In this document: positions 1-8,202 of the stretch, piece after piece | Layout: every line of letters begins with the position of its first letter | Position numbering within the stretch: position 1 is the first letter of the stretch | NCBI GenBank assembly: GCA_003210115.1 | Contig: QCNM01000009.1 | Coordinates: 1 to 35,234, forward strand | DNA length: 35,234 bases | Source: SAR116 cluster bacterium AG-426-A06 | Lineage (GTDB): Bacteria; Pseudomonadota; Alphaproteobacteria; Puniceispirillales; Marisalimonadaceae | Reading direction: 5' to 3' | Notes under the pieces: generated by a model | Seen by the model: the letters and a program-made list of their open reading frames with translations, nothing else | Database searches by the model: none | What the model was told of the DNA's origin: nothing | Translations under genes and position numbers: made by a program

Positions 1-601
1 TTGGATTTTCTCCATTATGTAGATCTTCTGTTAATGAGTTTAAAATTACGCAGTGCTTTTTGTTCATAGATTCTAACACTCTATTTTTATCAACAAAAAT
101 TGTATCATCAATTTTTTTCTTAAAATCAGATTTTTCAAATTTATTTATTTTACTTTCGGTAGGAAAATTATTTTTTTCCCATTCATAAAAACTACCATTT
201 AAAATGCTTAGATTTTTAAATCCTAAAACATATAACATCCACCAAATTCTAGTGGCCCATTGAAGTCCATTCCTTGAATATAATACTATGTGGAATTTAT
301 CACCTATGCCTAAATCTGAAAATTTTTTTGCGAGAGTTGGATAATCAGGAAGTGTAAACCTATACTTACTCGAATTATCTGACAAATCATTTTGAAGATC
401 TAAATAAGCAGAATTTTTTATATGTGAAATTTGATATTGTTTAAACCCACTCTCTACAATGTAAGGTAATGAAGGATTCTGATCTTGATAGTGTAAGTAT
501 GTAGTACAATCATAAATTCTAACTTTATCATCATCCAAGTTATTTTTTAACCATTCAAAAGATGATATATATTCTGGAAACTTCCAATATATTTCGTTCA
601 T
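1..601 (-). CDS. Sulfurtransferase (thiosulfate/3-mercaptopyruvate type), 3' part outside window
   Basis: Translation from the ATG at 601 gives about 200 residues before the window ends, so the C-terminal half is missing. The visible part reads as the N-terminal rhodanese domain of a two-domain sulfurtransferase: an early VRIYDCTTYL strand, an AYLDLQND segment, a LPDYPTLAKKF segment, then HIVLYSRNGLQWATRIWWML followed by GFKNLSILNGSFYEW, which matches the usual 'ARvWWmLr-GH..V.vLdGG..W' pattern. In this family the catalytic cysteine sits in the second domain, beyond the window, so activity cannot be judged here. It lies 23 bases downstream of a quinone oxidoreductase on the same strand and is probably co-transcribed with it. 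No clear Shine-Dalgarno is seen before the ATG. Confidence 0.8.
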   Translation of the reverse strand, partial: MNEIYWKFPEYISSFEWLKNNLDDDKVRIYDCTTYLHYQDQNPSLPYIVESGFKQYQISHIKNSAYLDLQNDLSDNSSKYRFTLPDYPTLAKKFSDLGIGDKFHIVLYSRNGLQWATRIWWMLYVLGFKNLSILNGSFYEWEKNNFPTESKINKFEKSDFKKKIDDTIFVDKNRVLESMNKKHCVILNSLTEDLHNGENP

Positions 602-624
602 ACTTAAATATTATTTAAAATCAA

Positions 625-1599
625 TTAAGGTTTCAAATATAAACTTCCTCCCCCCTTTCTTGACTCTAAAATATCGTGTGCTTGAGAAACATTTTTAAGA
701 TCAAAACACATTTTATCTTCGAGTGAATACACGTTATTTATAAATTGATCAAATACTGACCTACTCATATTTTCAAACAAGCTTTTTTGATTTGTGTAGT
801 GAAATAATATAGGTCGAGAAATAGTTAAAGATTTTTGAGCAAGTTTTGACATTTCAACAGGAGGAATTGGACCTGATGATTGACCAAAGTTGATCAAATA
901 ACCACAATTGGAAGCTAAATTATAAGATTGTTCAAAAGTATCCAAACCTACTGAGTCATAAACCAGATCAAATCCGTTACCTTTAGTTATTTCTTTAGAA
1001 TATTCTATTATATTATCATCGTTGTAAATAAATGCATTTTTACATCCGTATGATTTTGCCATTTTTATTTTTTCTTGAGAACCGACTGTCCCTATTACAA
1101 TTTTACCAATAGAATTTAAATACTGACAAAGTAATCTTCCAACACCACCTGCTGCTGCTGTAACTAGAATTATTTTTTTATCTTTTAAATTGAAAACTTG
1201 CTCAGTTAACATATTAACCGTAAGAGCTCTTGAAAAATTTGTAGCCATAGTTGCATCATCAAGTTCATCAGGTATCTTGGCCACAATTTTGTGATTAATT
1301 ACTCTATGGGAAGAGTAGGCCCCATAAGATCCCGTAATATAAACAACTCTATTACCAACTTTTAAATTATTTACACTTTTTCCTAATTTTTCAATAATTC
1401 CAGAAGCTTCAACTCCTGGTATTCCAGGTAGATTTAATGTTTTATATAGTCCTGTTCTTACGTAAATATCGTGAAAATGAATTCCAATTGCAGTTTGTCT
1501 TATTAAAATCTCATCATCTTTTGGATCATTGACAGAAATCTTTTCAATTTTTAAAACATCAGATTTACCATATTGTCTCTGTATGATTGCTTCAGGCAT
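625..1599 (-). CDS. Quinone oxidoreductase (zinc-free MDR family)
   Basis: A 324-residue medium-chain dehydrogenase/reductase of the NADPH:quinone oxidoreductase type. It has the GroES-like N-terminal half with GIHFHDIYVRTGLY and PGIPGVEASGIIEKLG, no zinc-binding cysteine cluster, and a Rossmann half with the nucleotide-binding turn VTAAAGGVGRLLCQYL. The usual reaction is NAD(P)H-dependent reduction of quinones or enone-type electrophiles in the cytoplasm; the substrate here is unknown. The ATG at 1599 is preceded by an AGAGAAG ribosome-binding site. It is the middle gene of a minus-strand run, 31 bases after the deoxyribosyltransferase-like gene and 23 before the sulfurtransferase. A second paralog lies at 17183-18178; this copy is the more divergent of the two. 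Confidence 0.88.
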   Translation of the reverse strand: MPEAIIQRQYGKSDVLKIEKISVNDPKDDEILIRQTAIGIHFHDIYVRTGLYKTLNLPGIPGVEASGIIEKLGKSVNNLKVGNRVVYITGSYGAYSSHRVINHKIVAKIPDELDDATMATNFSRALTVNMLTEQVFNLKDKKIILVTAAAGGVGRLLCQYLNSIGKIVIGTVGSQEKIKMAKSYGCKNAFIYNDDNIIEYSKEITKGNGFDLVYDSVGLDTFEQSYNLASNCGYLINFGQSSGPIPPVEMSKLAQKSLTISRPILFHYTNQKSLFENMSRSVFDQFINNVYSLEDKMCFDLKNVSQAHDILESRKGGGSLYLKP

Positions 1600-1630
1600 A
1601 ATTCTTCTCTTTACATATTAAAATTGAAAT

Positions 1631-2056
1631 TTAATTAAAATAATCTTTTATAGCAATGCAACATTTTTCTAATGAGTAATGAACTTCCGTTGCGTAAAAC
1701 TCAAGAAAAGGATGGAGTTCATCTTTTCTACCTCTCCAAACAATAATTATCTTATTTTTGGTGTGAGCATGAGCAATTTCAGCCATACTACCCCATCTCT
1801 TTCCTGGTTGGTCCTCCCTCATATCACATAACAAAACTGTACTATTGGAAATATCTTGCAAATCCATTTTTACTACTCTGTTTATATTATTTCTTTTTTC
1901 ATAATCATTATGATTTTTCCATCTTCGTGTAGGGTCTAGTGTTGATATACCGTCTTTGGAAAGTATGTTTGTTGCTTTTGCTCTCCATTGCATCATTTCA
2001 TCTTCTTTGTAACCCTCCATTCCACCACATAGATAAACATAATTTTTTTTTATCAT
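1631..2056 (-). CDS. Nucleoside 2-deoxyribosyltransferase-like protein
   Basis: A 141-residue protein with the compact Rossmann-like fold signature of the nucleoside 2-deoxyribosyltransferase superfamily: an N-terminal YVYLCGGMEG strand-loop (residues 6-15), D65-L-Q-D68-I then STVLLCDMRED (72-82), and the catalytic-glutamate helix GSMAEIAHAH with Glu93. Family members cleave or swap the base of deoxynucleosides or nucleotides; phage- and defence-linked relatives also occur. A typical AAGGAA ribosome-binding site precedes ATG 2056. The 62-base gap to the KAP NTPase start at 2119 is divergent, so the two may share a control region. A role in nucleotide salvage or in depleting modified nucleotides is inference. 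Confidence 0.75.
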   Translation of the reverse strand: MIKKNYVYLCGGMEGYKEDEMMQWRAKATNILSKDGISTLDPTRRWKNHNDYEKRNNINRVVKMDLQDISNSTVLLCDMREDQPGKRWGSMAEIAHAHTKNKIIIVWRGRKDELHPFLEFYATEVHYSLEKCCIAIKDYFN

Positions 2057-2118
2057 AGATTTTTCCTTTTTATTTAATTATTATAACAAGAAGTTTAAAT
2101 TAATTGTAATTTATTAGT

Positions 2119-4044
2119 GTGAGTAGATTTGGTATAATAGACGAACCTGTTTCACCAGGTGCTCAAGATTTTCTTGATATATCTTTACATGCAAATTCAC
2201 TGATCGAATTTATAGAAAATTCTAATACCCCTATAACAATTGGTATTCAGGGTGAATGGGGAAGTGGTAAAACATCTTTGTTAAATTCTATTTATCACCA
2301 TTTCGAAAAAAAAGGTTCTTTTAAACAAATTTGGATTAACTCATGGGAGAGTTCTCTATTATCTTCTCCTGAAGAAGCTTTATTAAAAATAATAAATGAA
2401 ATAATTGAAGAATTATTAGCCTCCGATAATTCAAAAAAAAGGACTGATATTATTAAACATAGCGCTGTAACAGTTTTCAAAGGTGCGCTGCGAATTGGTG
2501 CAGCTGCAACTCTCGGCACAAAAGCAAGTGATGTTGCTGAAGAATTACTTAGTGAAAAACAAAATTCAATTAAAGCATTACGAAATCAACTAAAGGATCT
2601 AGTTTTAGATATATCAGAAAGAGAAACAAACCCTTTTAAAAATGTATTAATATACGTAGATGATTTAGATAGAATTGAGCCCAGAAATGCTGTTGCAGTG
2701 TTAGAATTATTAAAAAATATATTTAGTGTTCCTAATTGCATATTCATTCTAGCCATTGATTATCAAGTGGTAGTAAAAGGGTTAGAACATAAATTTGGGA
2801 AACAAACAGCAGAAAATGAATGGGAATTCAGAGCTTTTTTTGACAAAATTATCCAATTGCCTTTTATGATGCCTATGGGACAGTACAATATAGGTAAGTA
2901 TGTTAACCAACTTTTGTTAAATATTGGATTTGTTAAAGGTGATGGATTAGATTCCCAAGCGGTAAGAGAAATAATATTAAGAACTATAGGCGGCAATCCT
3001 AGATCTTTAAAAAGACTTGTAAATTCAGTATCATTGATTGAAATTTTTAAAAAAAAGAAAATTAATTCGGATGTAGAAAATAAGGATATTGAGCTTTCAG
3101 AGAATGATGAAAAATTACTTTTATTTTCTCTTTTATGCCTTCAAATAGCCTATCCAAATATTTACAGTATTTTATTAGAAGAGCCAAATTTTATAATATG
3201 GGATGATGAATTTGCTTTCCAGAAAACTCAAAAAAAGGAAGAAAATGAAATTGATTTTCCAGCATTTACTCTAGAATATGAAAATGCGTGCAAAACTGAA
3301 GATTTTAATGAGAAATGGGAACAATCTCTATTTAGAATAAGTTATGTTTTTCCAAGATTAAAAAATAGGGTTTCAGACATTTCAAAATTTTTAAGTTATT
3401 TAAAAGATGATCTTTTGCAAGAAAAACAAGATAATATTGGTGAAATTCTTTCTTCTATTTTAAGCCAAACTACGGTAACTAGTGTAACAAGTACTGATCA
3501 ACAACAAACTGTTTCAGGTTTTAAAGATGCACCGTGGAAATCTGCTGACGAGAAAAGTAAAGCTAATAAATTGTGGAACTTAATTTTGGATGCTATTGAA
3601 AACAATACTGAAATTTATTGTAGAGGAAGAAGAACGGGTAGCTCTGGTGTCATGAGACTCACGGATAAAGAAGTTGGATCAAATGTTATATTTGGGCTCG
3701 GACATCCAGCAACTTGTTATATTTATATTTCTTATCCAACATCTGAAATGCAAAAAGGTATCGACTTAATGCAACAAATAATGAACAAATCTAATGAAAT
3801 TGAGAGTTTACTTGGTGTCAAGTTAAAATGGACTCCATCTAATAAAAGAGCACAGTATATTTATTTAAATTTTCATGAAATAAATGATCCAGAAATACCT
3901 AAATTTAAATCATTAGAACAAGGTGAATATGATACTCTTCAAGAGGAGGATTTTCCTTTGATTGTAAAATTTTTTGAAAAATATGCTCCCAAATTTGAAA
4001 AAATAATGAAAAAATTTATTTTAGAAGCACAAAAAAATACTTAA
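2119..4044 (+). CDS. KAP family P-loop NTPase
   Basis: A 641-residue protein with a KAP-type STAND-like ATPase domain. Walker A is GEWGSGKTS (residues 45-53) and Walker B is VLIYVDDLDRIEP (about 176-188). They are separated by about 120 residues that include a small Ala/Gly-rich helical insert (about 115-150), as is usual for KAP proteins, which often carry an insert there. The sensor-like segment GGNPRSLKRLVN lies near residue 290. The last ~150 residues (from about 470) form a separate domain with TEIYCRGRRTGSSG that I do not recognise. KAP NTPases include the plasmid F phage-exclusion protein PifA, so an anti-phage role is possible but inferred. The start is GTG with no good Shine-Dalgarno; no membrane segment is evident. 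The SLC13 permease gene follows after 20 bases. Confidence 0.82.
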   Translation: MSRFGIIDEPVSPGAQDFLDISLHANSLIEFIENSNTPITIGIQGEWGSGKTSLLNSIYHHFEKKGSFKQIWINSWESSLLSSPEEALLKIINEIIEELLASDNSKKRTDIIKHSAVTVFKGALRIGAAATLGTKASDVAEELLSEKQNSIKALRNQLKDLVLDISERETNPFKNVLIYVDDLDRIEPRNAVAVLELLKNIFSVPNCIFILAIDYQVVVKGLEHKFGKQTAENEWEFRAFFDKIIQLPFMMPMGQYNIGKYVNQLLLNIGFVKGDGLDSQAVREIILRTIGGNPRSLKRLVNSVSLIEIFKKKKINSDVENKDIELSENDEKLLLFSLLCLQIAYPNIYSILLEEPNFIIWDDEFAFQKTQKKEENEIDFPAFTLEYENACKTEDFNEKWEQSLFRISYVFPRLKNRVSDISKFLSYLKDDLLQEKQDNIGEILSSILSQTTVTSVTSTDQQQTVSGFKDAPWKSADEKSKANKLWNLILDAIENNTEIYCRGRRTGSSGVMRLTDKEVGSNVIFGLGHPATCYIYISYPTSEMQKGIDLMQQIMNKSNEIESLLGVKLKWTPSNKRAQYIYLNFHEINDPEIPKFKSLEQGEYDTLQEEDFPLIVKFFEKYAPKFEKIMKKFILEAQKNT

Positions 4045-4064
4045 TGATTAAATAGAAAAATAGT

Positions 4065-5834
4065 TTGCCAGACCAAATTATAATATACATATTAATTTTA
4101 ATTTTATTCTTTTTATTCATCTGGAGCAAATGGAGATATGACGCTGTTGCACTATTAATGCTATCAGTTTTTGTTGTTTTTGGATTTGTTTCACCAGATA
4201 ATGCGTTTTCAGGTCTTGGACATCCGGCTACTGTAACAGTTGCATTAGTTTTGTTAATTAGCAAAGGGTTAGAAAAATCAGGTTTTATATCATTCATTGG
4301 AAATAAATTAGAAAATATTGTCCATTCTCAATTTCAATTTATTTTAATTTTATGTTCTACAGCTGCATTATTATCATCTTTTATGAACAACATAGGAGCA
4401 ATGGCAATGTTACTTCCAATTGCGTTAGGAATATGTAGAAAAATGGATTGGAAACCTTCCACAGTTTTAATGCCTCTTGCATTTGCCTCAATCCTTGGTG
4501 GAATGAATACTAAAATTGGAACACCTCCCAATATAATAATTTCTGAAATGAGAAATGACTTCTCAGATTTAGATTACAGTTTTTTGGACTTTGGTTTTGT
4601 AGGATTACCAGTTTGTATTTTTGGTATTATTTTTATTACTATCATTGGGAAAAAATTAATACCATTAAGAAAAAATATTTCTGAAAGTAACCCTTTAATT
4701 GAACTAGATAATTATTTAATTGAAATGAAAATACAGAAAGATAGTTCACTAATGAATAAAAAAGTACATCAATTTAGAAGTGAATTAGATGTAGATACAT
4801 CTTTAATGGGATATATTAATGAAAATAAAAAAAAAGCTATATTGCATGCAAACCACAAATTTTTTGAAGATCAAGTGTTAATTTTTAAGATAAACCCAGA
4901 CGACATAGCAGACTTACAACAAAGATATAAATTGAAAATTTACTCTGAAAAACCTATTTTAAAACCCGATAATGATTTTGGTGTTTTAGAGGCAATTATA
5001 ATTCCAAATTCACGTTTGATTGGCAGAAAATACAATTATTTTAAAAGGTTTATTGGTCAAAACTTTTCTCTTCTTGGGTTATGGAGAAAAGGACTAAAAT
5101 TTAGATTTAGATTGTCCAATGAAACCTTTCAATCTGGTGATGTTCTTTTATTAGCAAATCGGGGTGAAGAAAATAAAATTGGAGAAAAGCTGTCCTTTGC
5201 TGGTCTTATACCCATATGGAAAAGAGAATTTGACATCAATAAAAGTTATTCAAAAGCCCTATTTGCAATATGCTTATTTTTAGCTAGTTTATGTGCAGTA
5301 ATTTTTAACTATTTGCCAATCATTATTTCTTTTATGTTATGTGTTTTAGCTTTTGCATTTACAAAACTACTCAGTGGAGAAAGCATTTATAGACATATTG
5401 ATTGGCCAGTAGTTATCTTACTTGCTGCAATGATACCAATAGGTAACACATTAAATGAATATGGAATATCAAGCACAATTGCAGAAAAAATAACTAGTTT
5501 TTCTTCGTTTATGAATTTATACGGTTTATTAATAATTATAATGATAATTACAATGTTTTTGTCGGACATAATAAACAATGCAGCAACGGTAGTTATTATG
5601 GCACCAATAGCTTATAATGTTTCAATTGCTATTGGAGCACCTGTAGATGCATTTTTAATGACTGTTGCGATAGGTGCGAGTTGTGCCTTTTTATCTCCAA
5701 TAGGTCATCAATGTAATACTTTAATTATGGGACCAGGCAATTATAAATTTGGAGATTATTGGAGATTAGGACTACCTTTAGAGATTTTAATTATTTGTGT
5801 TTCTATACCTTTAATTATATTTTTTTGGACTTAA
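4065..5834 (+). CDS. SLC13-family permease with two TrkA-C (RCK-C) domains
   Basis: A 589-residue inner-membrane transporter. The N-terminal membrane half contains the family motif region TKIGTPPNIIISE (about 149-161). A cytoplasmic insert of two tandem TrkA-C-like domains (about 220-290 and 300-380, the second ending in SGDVLLLANRG) regulates such transporters. The C-terminal membrane half has DIINNAATVVIMAPIA and PIGHQCNTLIMGPGNYKFGD, which are characteristic of the SLC13/DASS-like permeases of the YfbS type. Members move divalent anions such as dicarboxylates or sulfate with sodium; the substrate here is not determinable. The open frame begins at TTG 4065, 20 bases after the KAP NTPase stop, with weak initiation signals, suggesting coupling to that gene. 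Confidence 0.88.
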   Translation: MPDQIIIYILILILFFLFIWSKWRYDAVALLMLSVFVVFGFVSPDNAFSGLGHPATVTVALVLLISKGLEKSGFISFIGNKLENIVHSQFQFILILCSTAALLSSFMNNIGAMAMLLPIALGICRKMDWKPSTVLMPLAFASILGGMNTKIGTPPNIIISEMRNDFSDLDYSFLDFGFVGLPVCIFGIIFITIIGKKLIPLRKNISESNPLIELDNYLIEMKIQKDSSLMNKKVHQFRSELDVDTSLMGYINENKKKAILHANHKFFEDQVLIFKINPDDIADLQQRYKLKIYSEKPILKPDNDFGVLEAIIIPNSRLIGRKYNYFKRFIGQNFSLLGLWRKGLKFRFRLSNETFQSGDVLLLANRGEENKIGEKLSFAGLIPIWKREFDINKSYSKALFAICLFLASLCAVIFNYLPIIISFMLCVLAFAFTKLLSGESIYRHIDWPVVILLAAMIPIGNTLNEYGISSTIAEKITSFSSFMNLYGLLIIIMIITMFLSDIINNAATVVIMAPIAYNVSIAIGAPVDAFLMTVAIGASCAFLSPIGHQCNTLIMGPGNYKFGDYWRLGLPLEILIICVSIPLIIFFWT

Positions 5835-5843
5835 GAATTTTTG

Positions 5844-6482
5844 CTATTTTTTTCTATAGTAGAAAATTTTTAATTCATCTTCTGTAATTGGAGTTTTCAG
5901 TAGATCGATAAAAGATTCCTGTTCTCCTATCACTAGATACTTATCATCAACACTTTTAATATATCTTCTAAGTCCTTCTGCTAATTGTGCTTTTGCTGAT
6001 TTAGGAAGTTCATCAAGTTCTTGCATGAATCTTCTTACACCTTTTGCAACAAAATTAGCTGGTGTATTTTTTGATGAATGCAAACCAGGAGATAAAACAT
6101 ATTCTGGTTTTTCAACTTTATAAACTTTTTTAATGGCACTAAGATATTTGTTAGTTGTATAGTCATTCCCAAAAAAATGCTTTGCCACATCAATTGTTAA
6201 TTGAAGCCAATAGGGCCATCTTAAAAATTTGTAACCAAGCTTTTTGAAGTATTGTGCTCTTTCTTCATCTCGTCTAAGTTTCCAAACATTTTCATAATGA
6301 TCAGGACCTTCATATTCCCAGATGATTTTCATTTTATCAGAAAAACAATCAACTTTATAAAATCTTCTTTTGTTGTTAGGATCATAATAAAATCTCTTCT
6401 GACTTCCCCAATCGCCATTAGGCCAAAATATTTTGGTTGTTATTAAAAGATTTTTTTCTGTCATTTCACCTTCAGGTCTCAT
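5844..6482 (-). CDS. DUF559/Vsr-like PD-(D/E)xK endonuclease-type protein
   Basis: A 212-residue protein whose first half matches the DUF559/Vsr nuclease pattern 'D-F...IvIEvDG..H....D..R...L...Gy.vlR': Asp45 (KVDCFS), the strand IIWEYEGPDHY with Glu56 and Glu58, Asp72 in RRDEER, and GYKFLRW with Arg88. This is a plausible PD-(D/E)xK metal site for DNA cleavage, but no lysine follows the acidic pair in the classical place, so activity is uncertain. The C-terminal ~110 residues are unrecognised. The start at 6482 (MRPEGEM) is supported by a GAGGAG ribosome-binding site seven bases upstream; an alternative ATG six codons in lacks one. It converges with the SLC13 permease, leaving only nine bases. 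Confidence 0.6.
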   Translation of the reverse strand: MRPEGEMTEKNLLITTKIFWPNGDWGSQKRFYYDPNNKRRFYKVDCFSDKMKIIWEYEGPDHYENVWKLRRDEERAQYFKKLGYKFLRWPYWLQLTIDVAKHFFGNDYTTNKYLSAIKKVYKVEKPEYVLSPGLHSSKNTPANFVAKGVRRFMQELDELPKSAKAQLAEGLRRYIKSVDDKYLVIGEQESFIDLLKTPITEDELKIFYYRKK

Positions 6483-6631
6483 TTTTAACTCCTCATATCA
6501 TATTTGAAATCAGAATATAAATTTTTAAGGTCTAATTTTGAACATTCTTCTATATTATTTTTGTAAATATATTAATAGCAGTTTTTTTCCACCATTTTAA
6601 ATTAATTTTGTCATTAAATTTTTTAATTTTA

Positions 6632-6660
6632 TTGAATTAGATTTTTAGTTTTTTTATGAT
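6632..6660 (+). promoter_or_regulatory. Putative sigma-70 promoter for the small gene at 6692
   Basis: TTGAAT at 6632-6637 and TATGAT at 6655-6660 are separated by 17 bases, a good -35/-10 match lying about 30 bases upstream of the start codon at 6692. The background is very A+T-rich, so chance matches are common. Confidence 0.45.
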
Positions 6661-6691
6661 AGATTAATTCTAATTTATTTAGGAGAATTTT

Positions 6692-6934
6692 ATGAGTATT
6701 CTGGATTGGATGGCTGCAGGATATTTAGCTAAACGAGGAAGTAATAAATTAAACCCTCCACAAGTTACAGTACCTAATGGTCTTGAGATGAAAGCATTAA
6801 AAGCAAAAGGGATGAATGAATATACTATAGTGTATTCTAAAAAGGGTAGTGGTTCTACTTCACAATTTACCGTAAGTAGAAATACAAGATCAATGACTGG
6901 AGGTTGGAAATTTCATTGGCCTGAAAATTATTAA
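6692..6934 (+). CDS. Small uncharacterised protein (80 aa)
   Basis: An 80-residue protein I do not recognise. It starts MSILDWMAAGYLAKRGSNKL, then has a basic, Ser/Gly-rich C-terminal half that looks beta-stranded (EYTIVYSKKGSGSTSQFTV) and ends GGWKFHWPENY. The gene is credible because a strong AGGAGA ribosome-binding site lies seven bases before the ATG and a promoter-like TTGAAT-17-TATGAT lies just upstream. It is a single plus-strand gene between two minus-strand nuclease genes, and its stop is one base from the end of the convergent deoxyribonucleotidase gene. No signal peptide or clear membrane segment is seen. Confidence 0.65.
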   Translation: MSILDWMAAGYLAKRGSNKLNPPQVTVPNGLEMKALKAKGMNEYTIVYSKKGSGSTSQFTVSRNTRSMTGGWKFHWPENY

Positions 6935-6935
6935 A

Positions 6936-7373
6936 TTATAAAAGATAATCTAATATATCTTCCCAGTTTTTAAATTTTTCAGTTCCAAATTGTATTAACT
7001 CACCTTTAAAATTTTCTGCACCATTTGCTTTTCTATCATCTATTAAATAATCACCATTATTTAAGTTTTTATTGTGACTTAGAATTAATCTTTTATATGC
7101 ATGTTTCCCAAGATATTTTTTTACCCATAATAACTTGTCAGACCAAGCAGTTGGGTTGTTCCATGGGGCGGTTGAAAGTACATAAGTATCATACTTTTTA
7201 GATAAAATTTCGTAAGAGCTTATAGCCTGTGGCATTGGCAACATTTTAGAGAAAATTCCAGGTACTTCGTCATAATTTTTCAAGAACTTTTTTTTCTCAT
7301 CTTTATTAAGTCTATTAATACCTGACTTAAAATCTACCAGAACATTATCCATATCAACAAATAATATTTTCAT
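6936..7373 (-). CDS. 5'(3')-deoxyribonucleotidase-like HAD phosphatase
   Basis: A 145-residue HAD-superfamily protein of the 5'(3')-deoxyribonucleotidase group. Motif I is FVDMDNVLVDF with the nucleophile Asp7 and acid/base Asp9; the DNVLVD wording is typical of this group rather than other HAD enzymes. Motif II is VLSTAP (Ser67), a lysine (Lys94 or Lys102) can serve motif III, and motif IV is DYLIDDR with Asp112 and Asp113. The expected reaction is removal of the 5' or 3' phosphate from deoxynucleoside monophosphates in the cytoplasm. The ATG abuts the stop of the upstream GIY-YIG gene exactly (7373/7374), so translation is likely coupled. Such enzymes are common in phages and accessory islands. 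Confidence 0.82.
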   Translation of the reverse strand: MKILFVDMDNVLVDFKSGINRLNKDEKKKFLKNYDEVPGIFSKMLPMPQAISSYEILSKKYDTYVLSTAPWNNPTAWSDKLLWVKKYLGKHAYKRLILSHNKNLNNGDYLIDDRKANGAENFKGELIQFGTEKFKNWEDILDYLL

Positions 7374-8087
7374 CTAATAACAATTATAATAAAATAAAGG
7401 TCCCCTAACTTTATGAGCAGGGTGATTTAATAATGAATATCCTTTAAACTTCTGCATTTTTTCATCTTTATATCCATTAAATCTAAATCTTTTATTTTTA
7501 CGAGTTTCATCTTTCTCCCAATTACAAATTTTGTAAATACCTTTAATTACACCTTCGTACACTCCTATACCATATGTAGCTTTTTCCGCCCTTCTAATAT
7601 TCAAATACCAGTTTCCTCTAATTTTATTATATAACATTTCTTCACCAATATTCTTGTGCCATGCTTTGTTAATTTTAAAACAAACAGCTGAAATATCTTC
7701 CTTAAATTCCTTTCCCTTATAAATCTCATCGACCAATTTAATATCCATAATCCCAAATTTATTTGAATCTATTCCTTTAACTTTGTTAGAAATTTGATCT
7801 ACACCAAATGTATCTATTAAAGTTGCTTCTATTAATAGAGCTTCATGTTCAGATAAACCATGTCTAATTATATCAACTTTTGGTCCCCCATATTTTTTAA
7901 GAGAGTTTATTATATTGAATTTTGGATCACTTAAACCTCTTGGAAGTTTTTGAGAAATATGAGAAAAAACTCTGTTCCCTTTCCCCTTTCCAATATAAAA
8001 ATAATTCTGATTATCATCCGGATATTTCAAACCATAGACATAAAATTTTAAAGCATTTACTGTTTTTGGAGAAAATTTATTCATCAT
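7374..8087 (-). CDS. GIY-YIG nuclease domain protein (LEM-3-like)
   Basis: A 237-residue protein with an N-terminal GIY-YIG-type domain: FYVYGL (15-20), then YFYIGKGKGNRVFSH (29-43) holding the expected catalytic Arg39, and an HEALLIEATLIDTFG helix (81-95) where Glu87 would bind metal. The 'YIGKGKGNRVFSH' form is that of the LEM-3-like GIY-YIG group. The C-terminal ~140 residues are basic with several aromatic residues, perhaps DNA-binding, and I do not recognise them. The domain cleaves DNA in characterised relatives. The gene ends directly against the deoxyribonucleotidase start; a 115-base A+T-rich gap with no visible gene separates it from the DUF2779 gene upstream. Possible roles are DNA repair, defence, or a former homing endonuclease. 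Confidence 0.78.
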   Translation of the reverse strand: MMNKFSPKTVNALKFYVYGLKYPDDNQNYFYIGKGKGNRVFSHISQKLPRGLSDPKFNIINSLKKYGGPKVDIIRHGLSEHEALLIEATLIDTFGVDQISNKVKGIDSNKFGIMDIKLVDEIYKGKEFKEDISAVCFKINKAWHKNIGEEMLYNKIRGNWYLNIRRAEKATYGIGVYEGVIKGIYKICNWEKDETRKNKRFRFNGYKDEKMQKFKGYSLLNHPAHKVRGPLFYYNCY

Positions 8088-8202
8088 CTAACCAATAATA
8101 TTCTAAACAATCTCCAAATAAATTTACAATAAAAAAATTTTATTAAGTTCATGTCAAATTTAAAAATATTAAATTAAGTTTTAAATATAAAAAATTTTAG
8201 AA

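Noticed and set aside
3700-4240. The peptide GLGHPAT occurs in both the KAP NTPase C-terminal region and the adjacent SLC13 permease
   Set aside because: It is a normal family motif in the permease and the flanking sequence differs, so chance is more likely than recombination.
2295-4297. Minus-strand open frames inside the KAP and SLC13 genes (2295-2519, 2763-2996, 4016-4297)
   Set aside because: They lie antisense to well-supported genes, match no family, and have no ribosome-binding site; they are chance open frames.
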